This document shows, one piece after another, positions 1 through 8,944 of a DNA stretch of 64,000 bases. Under the pieces are notes generated by a model. It searched no databases. It was given only the letters and a program-made list of their open reading frames with translations, and was not told where the DNA came from. The stretch is from Cordylochernes scorpioides (Eukaryota > Arthropoda > Arachnida > Pseudoscorpiones > Chernetidae): positions 27,096,947 through 27,160,946 of the forward strand of contig CP092865.1 of assembly GCA_030710605.1 (NCBI GenBank), written 5' to 3'. The stretch's first letter is position 1; every line of letters starts with the position of its first letter. Position numbers and translations under genes: made by a program.

Positions 1-69
1 TATGTGCCTTAAAAAGCTTACCTGAAAGCTTGTAGAAGGCGGAATAATAGTCCCCCAAAAATGCAATAT
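1..69. repeat. Left copy of a ~70-bp direct repeat flanking the LINE ORF1 block
   Basis: This segment matches 4051-4121 at roughly 80 percent; shared landmarks are 'CTGAAAGC', 'TGTAGAAGGCGGA' and 'CCAAAAATGCAATAT'. The right copy runs straight into a copy of the abundant inverted-repeat family, whose other members also carry 'AAAATGCAATAT' just upstream of 'AACAGCGGTATGG'. The LINE/PLE block therefore sits inside one such repeat, flanked by an unusually long duplication. The left copy may extend beyond the window. Confidence 0.7.
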
Positions 70-134
70 GAGGAGGAGTTCGCAGTTAGCTCTCTACCTG
101 TGCACATCTTTGCCCTCTTGCGCTCGCCCCTGCC

Positions 135-616
135 ATGGCTCCCTCTAGGAAGAAAAAGAAGAATGCCGAGAAGCCCCTCGTGACCCTCGCCCAACTTGAG
201 TTGGAGAATGAGGAGGTGATGGACGACTCCGCGAAGGCATTAATGCAACCTCACCCTACCGCCCAACATCACCTGTCCCAAATCATTGCGGGTCTCATCA
301 ATCTGCGGACCGAGCAGATCAAGGCCCTCATTGCCGAGGTAGAGAACCTCTCTGGCACCCTCGCGTCCTTTAAGGAACTGGACGAAATCAAGCCACAGAC
401 TGCCTGCCAATCCACTCAAACAAGCCCAGCTCCTTCCTGCAAGGAAACCAGCTCCGTGACCGACCCCACCAAGCCCGCCACTCCGGCTCCAACCAAAAGG
501 AAGCAGCCAGAGGCTCCCTACCCGCCCGCAAAAAGGACCAACTTCAAAGGTCCCGCAAAACCTGCGCCCACCCGCGTCCCCAAGCCTGCGGCCGCCCAAG
601 TGGTCCTCCATGGGGA
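135..616 (+). pseudogene. LINE ORF1 (gag-like), N-terminal part, interrupted by a PLE
   Basis: The reading frame opens at the ATG at 135 with a basic start (MAPSRKKKKNAEK). A predicted coiled-coil stretch follows at about residues 15-85 (regular Leu/Ile/Val/Glu pattern). A Pro/Ala/Thr/Lys-rich linker then runs to about residue 160, where LINE-like GC-rich coding stops near 616. The frame runs on to 698, but that part is the 5' end of the inserted PLE. The continuation of the same protein, with three zinc knuckles, resumes at about 3357. Proteins of this layout bind LINE RNA as part of the ribonucleoprotein in I/Jockey/R1-type elements (family knowledge). No ORF2 follows within the flanking direct repeats, so the copy is incomplete. 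GC content is well above that of the surroundings, as for other LINE pieces here. Confidence 0.75.
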
Positions 617-816
617 TAGGAGGCCTTTAACTGATTTTGTAAGGATGCGAATGTGTGAAAAGCAACCTTTAGTGCGGGCTCGTAGTAGCTTAAAATGAGT
701 TTCTGTGATGATTTTGGCAGAGTAGTGATTGCCGATCGGATCTTTCATACGCAAAGATGGAGGAATGAATCCTTGATTTACGCATATTTTGTTAAAGGCA
801 AGATGCTTCTTCAAGA

Positions 817-851
817 TGCATCCTCACAAAATCAGTTAAAAGCCTCCTATT
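817..851. repeat. Inverted-repeat arm in the PLE leader (partner at 617-652)
   Basis: The segment 'GCATCCTCACAAAATCAGTT' with flanking 'AAAAGCCTCCTA' is the reverse complement of the segment at the start of the element. The arms enclose about 165 bp and could fold the 5' end of the PLE RNA. Inverted partial copies at PLE 5' ends are common, so this may be a by-product of integration. Confidence 0.7.
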
Positions 852-861
852 TCACCTGTCC

Positions 862-2907
862 ATGCATTTAACAGATCAAGACATGGCTGATTTTCTTAGA
901 AGAATCACAGAAAACATCAAAAAGCAAGATATTACCATTACAGCTAGACATAATAAGAAACTAACACATTGGTCCAAAAAATATAACTTCAAACTCGCAC
1001 CGAACAATGCCCTACAAACAATAGTGAATCTCTCTAGTTTCCAGCCTACCACAGAGCATATAAACATATTATCTAAAGGACTTAAATATAGACTTCAAGC
1101 CAAAGCTGATGCCATAACAATCATAGCAGGGGTAGAATCGTCCATTTTCCGCTTAAATCATCAAGAGAAGTTTAGAATCAGACAGCACACCGCAGCAGTC
1201 CTTAGCGACCACAACCAAACCCAACATACCTACCAAATCAACAAAAATGTATTGCGCTCACTAACAACGAACAAAGATATAACCATCACCAAATCTGATA
1301 AAGGATCGCTTACAGTCATCATGAACACAGCCGAATACATTTCCAAGATGGACACAATCCTTGTTGATCCGCTCACGTTTACCCCCATATCCATAGATGA
1401 TCAGAATACCGCAACCTCTTCTTTTAAAAAAGAAATCAACAATCTGCTGAGGAAGAAAATCATTAGCTCCGAAGAATGCAAAAATATTTTGTCCAATATA
1501 ATGTCAAAAGCTTATATTTACGGCCTACCTAAATTACACAAAGAAGGTATCCCACTAAGACCCATCATCGCGTACCACCTCTCCCCTGCAGCTCCGTTAG
1601 CAACTTATCTAGCCAAAATACTGGCCCCGATGCTCAGAGATAGTGACTCCCCGACGACCATTTCCTCCATTCCTGTCTTCATAGGTAAGTTACAACAAAC
1701 AGCAGTTACACCTGGTACCATCATGGTCTCATTTGATGTTGTTAATTTATATCCCAGTCTCCCCCACCAGCTTATTTTAGACTGCACCACAGAATTTCTA
1801 ATTGAACAAGGTTGCCCCACAGACACCATTTCCAAACTCATTGCACTTATCAAAATCAGTCTTTGCCATAGTATTTTCAAATTCAACCAATCTTACTTCA
1901 AACAGACCAAAGGCACCCCTATGAGTAGCGCATTATCCTCTCCCCTTTCAGAAATAGTGATGCGCAAGATAGATAAACGTATAGTTAATATCTTCCCTAA
2001 CGACATTTTAATCTGGTCTAGATACATAGATGACGTCTTTGCTATAATCAATATTAACGCCTTTAATGATATACTCAACACATTGAATAATTTCTATCAA
2101 GACATAGACTTTACTTCCGAGACTGAAACATGTGACTCTTTGGCATTTTTGGACATACGCATAACAAAAACACGCAATAGATATAATACTGAAGTCTATT
2201 ATAAACCCACCTTTCACCCAATGTATATAAATTTCTCATCTTTCTGCCCATTAAGCCATAAAATCAATACTGTAAGAACCTTGTCCAAGAGAATATATAC
2301 CCACTGTTACACTGAGGAGTCAAAGCAGAAGGAAACAAATAACATAATTTCAAATTTAATGTCCTCTGGTTATCCTAAAAACTTTATTTTAAGGCATTTC
2401 CATAACCCATCCCGCACCAAGATATATGACAACTATAAATCCATCTGCACAATACCGTATTCCTTGCAAAGCATAAAAATAGCTAGAGAACTAAAGAACT
2501 TCGGCATCCGCACTTACTTTTCCAACACCCCTAGTATAGGCACTATCTTAAGGAACCCTATCACTAAAAACAACACGCCTCGGAACACTGTTCAAAGAAA
2601 CAATGCTGTTTATTCCATAAAATGCAACGATTGCGACGGTGTTTATGTAGGTGAAACTAGCCGTTACATTAAAGACAGAATACAGGAACACGACAGAAAC
2701 ATCAGACATAACGATCCGAAATCACTTATTGTCCAGCACATTTCACAGACAGGACATAGTTTCAACACAACTGATCCAAGATTACATTATTCTAATATAC
2801 CACATAAACACAAAAGATTGGTTGTCGAGGCCTTGCTATCTCTGAGGTATAATAGTATAAACAGACATATTGATGTACCTGAGCCGTATATAAGCTTATT
2901 ACATTAA
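862..2907 (+). CDS. PLE polyprotein: reverse transcriptase + GIY-YIG endonuclease (681 aa)
   Basis: This protein copies PLE RNA and nicks target DNA in the nucleus. An N-terminal region (about 1-210) precedes the reverse transcriptase. RT landmarks are YGLPKLHK with PLRPI near residue 217-235, motif A SFDVVNLYPSLP near 289, motif B GTPMSSALSSPLSE near 350, and catalytic YIDD near 387. FLDI and a YINFSSFCPLSHK stretch follow. After a ~130-residue linker comes a C-terminal GIY-YIG domain (about 582-670): VYSIKCNDC, then GVYVGETSRY, RIQEH and a late Glu in VVEALL, with a CxxC pair typical of endonuclease-plus PLEs. Length is a little under the usual 750-850 aa, so the true start may lie upstream or the N-terminus may be trimmed; 862 is the first ATG of the open frame. 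No stops or frameshifts are seen in the catalytic domains. The subfamily (Penelope, Poseidon or Neptune) cannot be settled by eye. Confidence 0.95.
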   Translation: MHLTDQDMADFLRRITENIKKQDITITARHNKKLTHWSKKYNFKLAPNNALQTIVNLSSFQPTTEHINILSKGLKYRLQAKADAITIIAGVESSIFRLNHQEKFRIRQHTAAVLSDHNQTQHTYQINKNVLRSLTTNKDITITKSDKGSLTVIMNTAEYISKMDTILVDPLTFTPISIDDQNTATSSFKKEINNLLRKKIISSEECKNILSNIMSKAYIYGLPKLHKEGIPLRPIIAYHLSPAAPLATYLAKILAPMLRDSDSPTTISSIPVFIGKLQQTAVTPGTIMVSFDVVNLYPSLPHQLILDCTTEFLIEQGCPTDTISKLIALIKISLCHSIFKFNQSYFKQTKGTPMSSALSSPLSEIVMRKIDKRIVNIFPNDILIWSRYIDDVFAIININAFNDILNTLNNFYQDIDFTSETETCDSLAFLDIRITKTRNRYNTEVYYKPTFHPMYINFSSFCPLSHKINTVRTLSKRIYTHCYTEESKQKETNNIISNLMSSGYPKNFILRHFHNPSRTKIYDNYKSICTIPYSLQSIKIARELKNFGIRTYFSNTPSIGTILRNPITKNNTPRNTVQRNNAVYSIKCNDCDGVYVGETSRYIKDRIQEHDRNIRHNDPKSLIVQHISQTGHSFNTTDPRLHYSNIPHKHKRLVVEALLSLRYNSINRHIDVPEPYISLLH

Positions 2908-3242
2908 TAGCCATTGATGTACCCCATGAATTCCCTGTTTTGTTCATTTATTTTAATATCCTTTTAAACTGTTTTACCTTATAAATACTCATAGTTTTAT
3001 CACAGTTTCCGTCGAACCGTAGGAACGTCCTTTCAGTCTTATTACGCTTTTATCTTAATACCTTGTAATATTCGTATATTATTCTTCTTAACAAATTTTA
3101 TTAATTTGCTTATGTCTCGATGTTCTTTTTAAACAAAAATCCTAAGTATTACCGATTATTTCAAAATTTTACAACTAATTTCTAATAATACATATGCAGA
3201 TTTATTCTTCGTATATATAGTGTATCATTTTTCTTATACAAT

Positions 3243-3286
3243 TGATCCTGTAGAAGGGCCACGCTGTGCCCGAAAGCTTGATGTCC
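3243..3286 (+). ncRNA. Hammerhead-like motif in the PLE 3' region (core mutated)
   Basis: CTGTAGA at 3248-3254 is followed by an extra A, stem II GGGC/GCCC (3256-3259 with 3268-3271), GAAA at 3272-3275 and a possible GTC site at 3283-3285. One core base differs from CUGANGA (A6 is T), so this copy is probably inactive. Related PLE tails at 24.0 and 38.7 kb have the same layout, including the extra A after CUGAAGA. An extra A at that place is known in the chrysanthemum chlorotic mottle viroid hammerhead. Helix III is very weak, as described for PLE hammerheads. Confidence 0.7.
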
Positions 3287-3356
3287 TAATAAATTAATGA
3301 AGAAACTTATCTCCTGAGTATTTTGTCCTTACCACGCATGTAATTGGGAAGATTTT

Positions 3357-3860
3357 TACCGTTTAGAGAAGGTTATCCTGCCTCGCATCTGCCTCTTCAA
3401 AGTGGACGAGGAAACGTCCAACTCCACCATTGAAGAGACGCTGCTGGGGACTCCTGCTGTCAGCCAACTTCCTGGGGACAAGGTGGTGCGCGTGGCGCAC
3501 CGTTCTGCACCCAGAAACGGGACCTGCACCGCCTTCATCGAGGTGGACCTCAACACCTTTAGAGCTCTGGGATCTCGCGGAAGGATCGTGGTGGATGGAG
3601 TGATCCTCAACTTCGAGGAGTCCATCCGCGTACGAATCTGCTTCCGCTGTTGTGGCTTCGGCCACAACTCCGCCCAATGCACCAGAGACCCCAAATGCTT
3701 CCACTGCGGTGAAGGCGGCCATGATGGCTGTTCCTGTCCCTCCGCTGCCGACCGGCGCACTTCCAGGTGCGCCAACTGCTGTGCCAAGGGCCTCTCAGAC
3801 AAGCACGAGGCGAGAGCCTCAAGCTGCCCCACCTTGAAGCTTAGAGCCCTCAAGTTCTAG
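3357..3860 (+). pseudogene. LINE ORF1 (gag-like), C-terminal part with three zinc knuckles
   Basis: This is the other half of the ORF1 that starts at 135. The frame is already open before the GTG at 3402 (KVILPRICLFKVDEETSN...), showing that the coding sequence was entered from upstream rather than started here. An RRM-like ORF1 domain (about 3370-3620) is followed by knuckles CFRCCGFGHNSAQC and CFHCGEGGHDGCSC, both CX2CX4HX4C, and a third, CANC...H...C, with wider spacing. The frame stops at 3858-3860, and no ORF2 follows. The role is nucleic-acid binding in the LINE particle. Confidence 0.8.
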
Positions 3861-4050
3861 GCTTCCAGGAATTCCTGCCTCCTCACCTGACCTCCCTCCG
3901 GGCTTCTCACACCTCATGGCGCTTTTCCTGACCTCTCCAGCTTCCTCCCCCCCTGCGGTGACGCCTCCACTGCCAGATCCTAGGATCCCCTCCTCCTCCT
4001 CGGGGCGCTTCGCGCCCTGTCTGCGCCTTTCCACCCTCTCCTCGACCAAT
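3861..4050 (+). other. GC-rich segment after LINE ORF1, no ORF2
   Basis: A pyrimidine-rich, GC-rich 190-bp stretch (CCTCC-type runs) lies between the ORF1 stop and the right direct repeat. It could be an ORF1/ORF2 spacer or an element's own 3' end. No endonuclease or reverse transcriptase frame is present. Confidence 0.5.
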
Positions 4051-4121
4051 ATGTTTTGCCTTAAAATGCTTCTTTCTGAAAGCATGTAGAAGGCGGATTA
4101 ATTGTTCCAAAAATGCAATAT
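4051..4121. repeat. Right copy of the ~70-bp direct repeat
   Basis: Partner of 1-69. It leads directly into the inverted-repeat element at 4125 without a break, so this side is probably the continuous target. Confidence 0.7.
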
Positions 4122-4262
4122 AACAGCGGTATGGTAGATTAAACTGGCGAAACCGCTGAGAGGGTTCACAATTGATGAGCCAGGCCCTCTCATCAATTTT
4201 TCCATTGCAGTAAGGGCAGTAGAAATTGTTTAATATCAAAAAGAATCTTACGCCTTTAAAAT
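4122..4262 (+). repeat. Inverted-repeat family A2 copy with degenerate reordered hammerhead
   Basis: AGCGGT 4125-4130, A 4131, TGGTAGA 4132-4138, CTGGC 4144-4148, GAA 4149-4151 and ACCGCT 4152-4157 are intact. CUGAUGA has become TTGATGA (4172-4178), followed by GCCAG. Downstream is the family signature 'CCATTGCAGTAAGGGCAGTA' and an end related to 'ATAGTTTCGAATTTTGA'. A second, more damaged partial copy lies at 4381-4460. Confidence 0.8.
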
Positions 4263-4380
4263 AGTTTCGAATTTTGAATGGATTGTTTCTCTATATACCC
4301 TGCATTTACAACGGAAAGTAGTTTAGGCGTATTCAGGAAACCTATGGACATAAGCTTATAGTCCTGTAGAGGTGTATACA

Positions 4381-4460
4381 TTAATTTGGCGAAACCACTG
4401 AGAGGGTTCACCACTGATGAGCTCTTGTTTAATAACTTTAACCATTGCAGTAAGGCTTGT
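4381..4460 (+). repeat. Partial family A copy
   Basis: Contains 'TTTGGCGAAACC', 'GGGTTCACCACTGATGAG' and 'CCATTGCAGTAAGG'. The 5' helix strands are lost. Confidence 0.7.
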
Positions 4461-4689
4461 TAAATATTTATCACAAGAAACATATTGCCTGAAAAAAAAT
4501 ATTATTACCATTTTATAGCTTGTATTTTTATAGTAACCGACATTATTTAGGCCTATTTTTAAAAATGGAAAACTCTTTCTATAGACCTAAATTGTATATG
4601 TCTGTCAAAAAATATCTCGATATCAATCCATTATGGCCTATGACCCATATATAATGCATGTTCCTCTACAAGTACTTGTATTTCGCTTA

Positions 4690-4870
4690 TAACGCCCTTC
4701 TCCCCAATAAACCCTGTTGGTGTTCCTTAATTCTGGTCTCTAAATTACGGTCGGTTTCTCCTACATAAATTTGAGGCATTCTGTGCACTTAACCCCATAA
4801 ATTACATTATCTGGTTTTGATGTGCTTATTCTCAATCTCTTCGATCCATACACCTTTCTACAACCACGCT
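4690..4870 (-). pseudogene. Degraded PLE GIY-YIG endonuclease remnant
   Basis: Read on the minus strand with one frameshift, the segment gives SKPDNVIYGVKCTEC, then QIYVGETDRNLETRIKEHQQG, which is the same pattern as the endonuclease of the PLE at 862 (VYSIKCNDC, YVGETSRY, RIQEH). Upstream minus-strand sequence to about 5500 may be the eroded reverse transcriptase, but I could not confirm motifs there. Confidence 0.75.
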
Positions 4871-4959
4871 CTTTATCTTGATGATAACAAAAAATTGACA
4901 AAGTAACTGAATATTGAAGTATGTCTACTGTCTACGTTTTTAAATGATTTCGAATTGGA

Positions 4960-6070
4960 GAACTATTGGTCACAATATTACCCACCTTGGTGAAACCTGA
5001 ATTCGGATATCGAGGGTCAACAGTCTTGAATCAGAACTGATCAACGTTGATAGAAATGTATTTCCTACCGCTGTCAAAATCTATAATATATACAGCAAAG
5101 CCTCCCCATAAGCGACCAATACGAGACTCAACCTCTTATACGACCAATTTTGTAAATCAATTCCAGCCTCTAATGAACGACAGTTTCGAAATAAGAAAAT
5201 CGATTGTTTCTGGTCTCTCATGAAATGTTCTATCTTGCTACAAAAAGACATCTACCAATTTCATAAAATGCAATAGAACGATGTATTTTGCTTATTTCCT
5301 CTTTGCAAGACGCGCCCACCCAGATCAATGGTTATACCATAATACCAGTTGACCAAGTCAAAATATCCTACATGTTGTAATATAGTTTCTGATGTCCTCT
5401 TCGTTCTGTACAGAGAAGACTATCAGATTGCATTTTTAAAGAGAGAGGTACTACCTGTTTATTTGCATATTAACTCCATACTCTCAATACAGCGTGTGCG
5501 GCATTTTGTGTCTAACAGTTTTACATAGCATGGTTGTTTCGAACATCAAACCTTGACATTTGTTTGAAGCAACAATGTAATCATTGCGCAACTATATATT
5601 GATAGATAAAGGAAACATGGTTACACCTATGCAACTTCATTCCTCTCGTACTCCAGAGGTGTGAGGAAGATAAGAAAAATATCATCGCCATTGTTCACTC
5701 CTTATCCTCAGCTGATGTGATAAGGAATAACATGGGTGATTAAAATGTGTGAAGTTTATTTTTACCTCTCTTTTTTAAATAGTTAAACATTCTGATTTTT
5801 ATAAAGCAAAACTAAACTCTACTGCAAATCGTCTTGTTAAAAAACTATATTCACTCACTCACAAAGCCTTTATTAAGTCACCAGTCTTATACTATATATC
5901 TCATTGCTGACTTGCAATGTTAACCCCATGATGATCAATCACCATCATACAGTGGAGAAGAAAACGATGATTCTAGGTTATTTTTCCTACTTTTTGCTTT
6001 GTAAAAGTTATATAGGGACACAGAAACCATTCGACTCGATATGACCGCTGGTTAAAATAATTAAAAAAAA
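4960..6070. other. Gene-poor AT-rich stretch
   Basis: Short stop-riddled frames only. Part may be residual PLE sequence on the minus strand (see 4690-4870). Nothing else is recognised. Confidence 0.5.
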
Positions 6071-6073
6071 CTA

Positions 6074-6249
6074 CAGTTAAACCTGTCTATAGCTCCCCCT
6101 CTTGGGACTCACCAAAATAGGGTGCTATAGAGAGGGGGTGCTATAGACAAGTCACTTTTAATGCAAATCTCATCGTACTACGTATTTAAAATAGGGTGCT
6201 ATAGAGAGGGAGGCGCTATTTAGAGGGGGCACTATAGACAGGTTTAACT
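6074..6249. mobile_element. pogo/Tigger-type MITE
   Basis: The left end CAGTTAAACCTGTCTATAG and the right end CTATAGACAGGTTTAACT are inverted repeats, preceded by TA. The interior repeats 'TAGGGTGCTATAGAGAGGG' twice. Length is about 176 bp with no coding capacity. The CAGT...ACTG-type ends and TA target fit pogo-like DNA transposons. Confidence 0.75.
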
Positions 6250-6641
6250 TTCTATATTTTAAAACGTAAAGTTTAGAGGTTTCACTGTCGGCCCTAGCCC
6301 TCGATCAATGATTCACCGCAAGAAGGCCGCAAATAACTTCTACCAAAATAATAATTTAAAACTTCCCAATATATCCTTGTTCAATGTTGAGTCTATGATA
6401 TATCAAAATTATATATATTAGACAATAATTCGACATATATCAATATATAACATAAACTTGGTGGAGGATGACTTCATGTTCTATTCTTGCCTGGAAATCT
6501 GCCCTTGGAATTTCCCCAGATTGAAAATCTGTTTTGTAAATTCAACCGATTTCATAACCTTCTCGTAAGATAATTGTATAACGAATCAAAAGTTTTACGA
6601 AGGAGCATCTTCTCGTAAGATGTTATGAAATCGAAGCCTTC

Positions 6642-6684
6642 CTTGTACTGACGAGGGCCAAAGCCCGAAACCATGATATACAGG
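6642..6684 (+). ncRNA. Hammerhead ribozyme motif, CCTGTA family
   Basis: Normal strand order. Stem I 5' strand at 6642-6647 pairs with TACAGG at 6679-6684. CTGACGA lies at 6648-6654, stem II GGGC/GCCC (6655-6658 with 6663-6666) has a CAAA loop, and GAAA is at 6667-6670. Helix III is tiny (A-U, a C-A mismatch, C-G), and the cleavage position would be after A6678. The flanking sequence repeats at 28.9 and 50.0 kb. The helix III mismatch may reduce activity. Confidence 0.8.
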
Positions 6685-6962
6685 TTGTTGGCTTTTATCT
6701 GAATTTTCCAAAACTGGTGTTGTGGCTCATTCTTCATAATCAGTAGTAAAGTATTTACTAGGGTGACGAACAAGTGCATCGTTTTGATGCATAATTAAAG
6801 GGATATATGATTATTTTAGTACATATCTATATCTGCATATGCAAATACTTGTATGTATATGCAATACCGTCCTAAAAGATTATGTCCATAGTCTGATTAA
6901 ATACCATAACTTAGATTCCACTTTCAATGTAGCATTTATTAGCAGAATTGTCCAATACAGTA

Positions 6963-7103
6963 TTAGATTATAGTGACTTTTATTGAAGACACACGAGGTA
7001 ACCAAGTGTGAACAAAATTGCCTAGTCGCCATAAAAAAAAACAGACAACCGACCAAATAAAGACTTTCCACTTCCGTAAGTTTTGTCCATGAGTGTATTT
7101 TCT
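6963..7103. mobile_element. Half of a TIR MITE (TACATTCATGGACAAAAC family)
   Basis: Matches the right half of the complete copies at 31704-31922 and 32450-32653: 'GACTTTTATTGAAGACACAC', 'CAAGTGTGAACAAAATTG', and the end 'TAAGTTTTGTCCATGAGTGTA'. Confidence 0.75.
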
Positions 7104-7144
7104 AAGATGAATGTGTTCGTCAAATGTACTTCTCAATATACAAG

Positions 7145-8375
7145 GTGTGATCAATAATTTCCAGGAATGAGACTGGATCACGTAAAATATTCAAAATAAT
7201 GAAATAAATATATAAGGACCTTATCAACACGTAGAAAAAAAATTATCACACAGACGCACGCACTCACGTTTTTTTTTTTTTCGAATTTATAAGCTCGAGT
7301 ATATCGTAACATTTTCTAACTTCAGTATGGACTGAATTGAAAAACAGCGAGTTTGCATAGAGTTTTGCTTTAAATTAAGGAAAACAGCTACCGAATCATT
7401 TCAAATGTTGAAGCAGGCTTTTAAAGAAGTTGCCCTATCGTAATCGAGGACATTTGAATGGTTTGCACGATTTAAAGCTGGTCGAACAAGCGTCAAGGAT
7501 GATGTACACATTGGCAGACCTTTATCGATAAGAAACCCCGAAAATGCACTCAAAATCAAGTCATCGATCAAAGAAAACCCAAGAATAATTATCAGAGAGC
7601 TATCAGAAGACTTGTATATCTCTTTTGGAACATGCCAAAGCATCATAAAGAATGATCTGCATCTTAAACGATCCTCGACTAAATTTGTTCCACATCTCTT
7701 AACGAATGAGCAGAAGAGCATCGCAAAGAAACGTGCAAAAAAATGGTCGAAATGTTTAATTATGATCCCCATTGGCTCAAAAATGTTATCACGGGAGATG
7801 AAACATGAGTGTACGGATATGATCCCGAGACTAAAAGGCAATCAAGCCAGTGGCTAGAGCCTGGAGAACCAAGATTCAGGAAAGCAAGGATGATCAAATC
7901 GAAGCTTAAGTGTTTTCTTATAGCTTTCTTTGATGTAAAGGGATTGGTACACTATGAATTCGTTCCCGAGGGTCAGACCATTAATCAACATTACTATCTT
8001 GATGTATTGCGACGTTTAAAGGAGGCTGTGCGTCAGAAACGACCCGAAAAATGGCATCAGAAAAATTGGTTCTTGCATCATGACAACGCACGGCCACAAA
8101 CGGCCGTCACTGTACAACTATTCGGCTAAACACGGAATTGCTTTACTACTTCAGCCACCCTATTCTCCTGACCTTGCTCCCAAAGACTTTTTCCTTTACC
8201 CTACAATTAAAAAAGTCTTAAAAGGACGTCGATTCGACTCAATATCTTAAATAAAGGAGAATACGAAGAATATTTTGAAATGCCTGAAAGATGAGGATTT
8301 TCAGAGGTGTTTTGATATCTGGAAAAAAATATGGAACAAGTGTATAGATAGTGACGGTGATTATTTTGAGAAATC
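7145..8375 (+). pseudogene. Dead mariner transposase
   Basis: Mariner transposase (cut-and-paste DNA transposase, DD34D). The helix-turn-helix region is recognisable at about 7400-7700. The catalytic region starts with VITGDET followed by a stop replacing Trp, then VYGYDPETKRQSSQWLEPGE (from 7809). Next come FFDVKGLVHYEFVPEGQTIN and HHDNARPQTA (second Asp), then a frameshift near 8125 into PYSPDLAPKDFF (third Asp). It ends with GDYFEKST near 8372. At least one nonsense codon and two frameshifts make it inactive. The 5' end near 7145 carries a mariner-like 'AGGTGTGATCAATAATTTCC' terminus. The 3' inverted repeat is missing, cut off by the Helitron-like unit at 8377. Confidence 0.9.
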
Positions 8376-8376
8376 T

Positions 8377-8660
8377 ACTTATATATTTGCCTTATTCTGT
8401 CTGTTTGTCTGTCTGAAGCTCACGGATGGGATTTTTCATAACCATCGGTGGTTCAGTGGTAGAATGCTCGCCTGCCACGCGGGCGGCCCGGGTTCGATTC
8501 CCGGCCGATGCATTTTTTTTTTTTTTACAATTTTTAAAACTCATTTATATATTATACAAGAATGACATCCACGGCGCCAATTTATAATTGTAACGAATAG
8601 TATTTGAATAAAAGCATTTAATCGGGTAAAACCCGGGCGTTGCCCGGGTCATTCGTATCT
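8377..8660 (+). mobile_element. Helitron-like 3' segment carrying a tRNA-Gly gene, tandem unit 1
   Basis: A 284-bp unit is duplicated head to tail (unit 2 at 8661-8944). Each contains a tRNA-Gly gene, a poly-T stretch, 'CAATTTATAATTGTAACGAA' and the GC hairpin ACCCGGGCGTTGCCCGGGT. The same 3' sequence ends complete Helitron copies at 46377 in CATTCGGCTAGT. Here the final CTAG is lost. Confidence 0.75.
8442..8512 (+). tRNA. tRNA-Gly (GCC)
   Basis: A 71-nt cloverleaf matches the metazoan tRNA-Gly type: A box GGTTCAGTGGTAGAATG, anticodon loop with GCC, B box GGTTCGATTCC. The acceptor stem is CCATCGG/CCGATGC, where position 1 is C instead of G (C1-C72 mismatch). The following T tract could terminate Pol III. 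It may be a functional gene or a captured copy. Confidence 0.88.
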
Positions 8661-8944
8661 ACTTATATATTTGCCTTATTCTGTCTGTTTGTTTGTTTGA
8701 AGCTCACGGATGGGAATTTTCATAACCATCGGTGGTTCAGTGGTAGAATGCTCGCCTGCCACGCGGGCGGCCCGGGTTCGATTCCCGGTCGATGCATTTT
8801 TTTTTTTTTACAATTTTTAAAACTCATTTATATATTATACAAGAATGACATCCACGGCGCCAATTTATAATTGTAACGAATAGTATTTGAATAAAAGCAT
8901 TTAATCGGGTAAAACCCGGGCGTTGCCCGGGTCATTCGTATATA
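8661..8944 (+). mobile_element. Helitron-like 3' segment with tRNA-Gly, tandem unit 2
   Basis: Nearly identical to unit 1, including the hairpin at its end. The near-identity implies a recent tandem duplication. Confidence 0.75.
8726..8796 (+). tRNA. tRNA-Gly (GCC), second copy
   Basis: Same as the copy at 8442 except for one change in the 3' acceptor strand (CCGATGC to TCGATGC, a G-U pair). The anticodon GCC and the A and B boxes are intact, and T-rich sequence follows. Confidence 0.87.

Larger units (their letters stand above)
617..3355 (+). mobile_element. Penelope-like element (PLE), nearly intact, inserted in LINE ORF1
   Basis: The element consists of a ~245-bp 5' leader, one long ORF (862-2907) and a ~450-bp AT-rich 3' region ending in a hammerhead-like motif. 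The leader has an inverted repeat: about 617-652 (AGGAGGCCTTTAACTGATTT...) is complementary to about 817-851. Its two ends are placed where GC-rich LINE ORF1 coding stops and restarts, so boundaries are good to roughly 15 bp. I could not define a clean target-site duplication. PLEs use a telomerase-related reverse transcriptase and often carry terminal pseudo-LTRs with hammerhead ribozymes (family knowledge). The uninterrupted ORF suggests a fairly recent insertion. Confidence 0.9.

Noticed and set aside
240-814. Minus-strand frames overlapping LINE ORF1 (240-611, 518-814)
   Set aside because: Shadows of the plus-strand ORF1 and PLE leader, with no motif.
3356-4239. Minus-strand frames opposite the zinc-knuckle region
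   Set aside because: Arg/Gly-rich shadows of a GC-rich gene on the other strand.
8447-8797. Protein frames (8275-8565, 8640-8870) spanning the tRNA-Gly genes
   Set aside because: They translate the tRNA and flanking repeat; identical text in both units comes from the tandem duplication.
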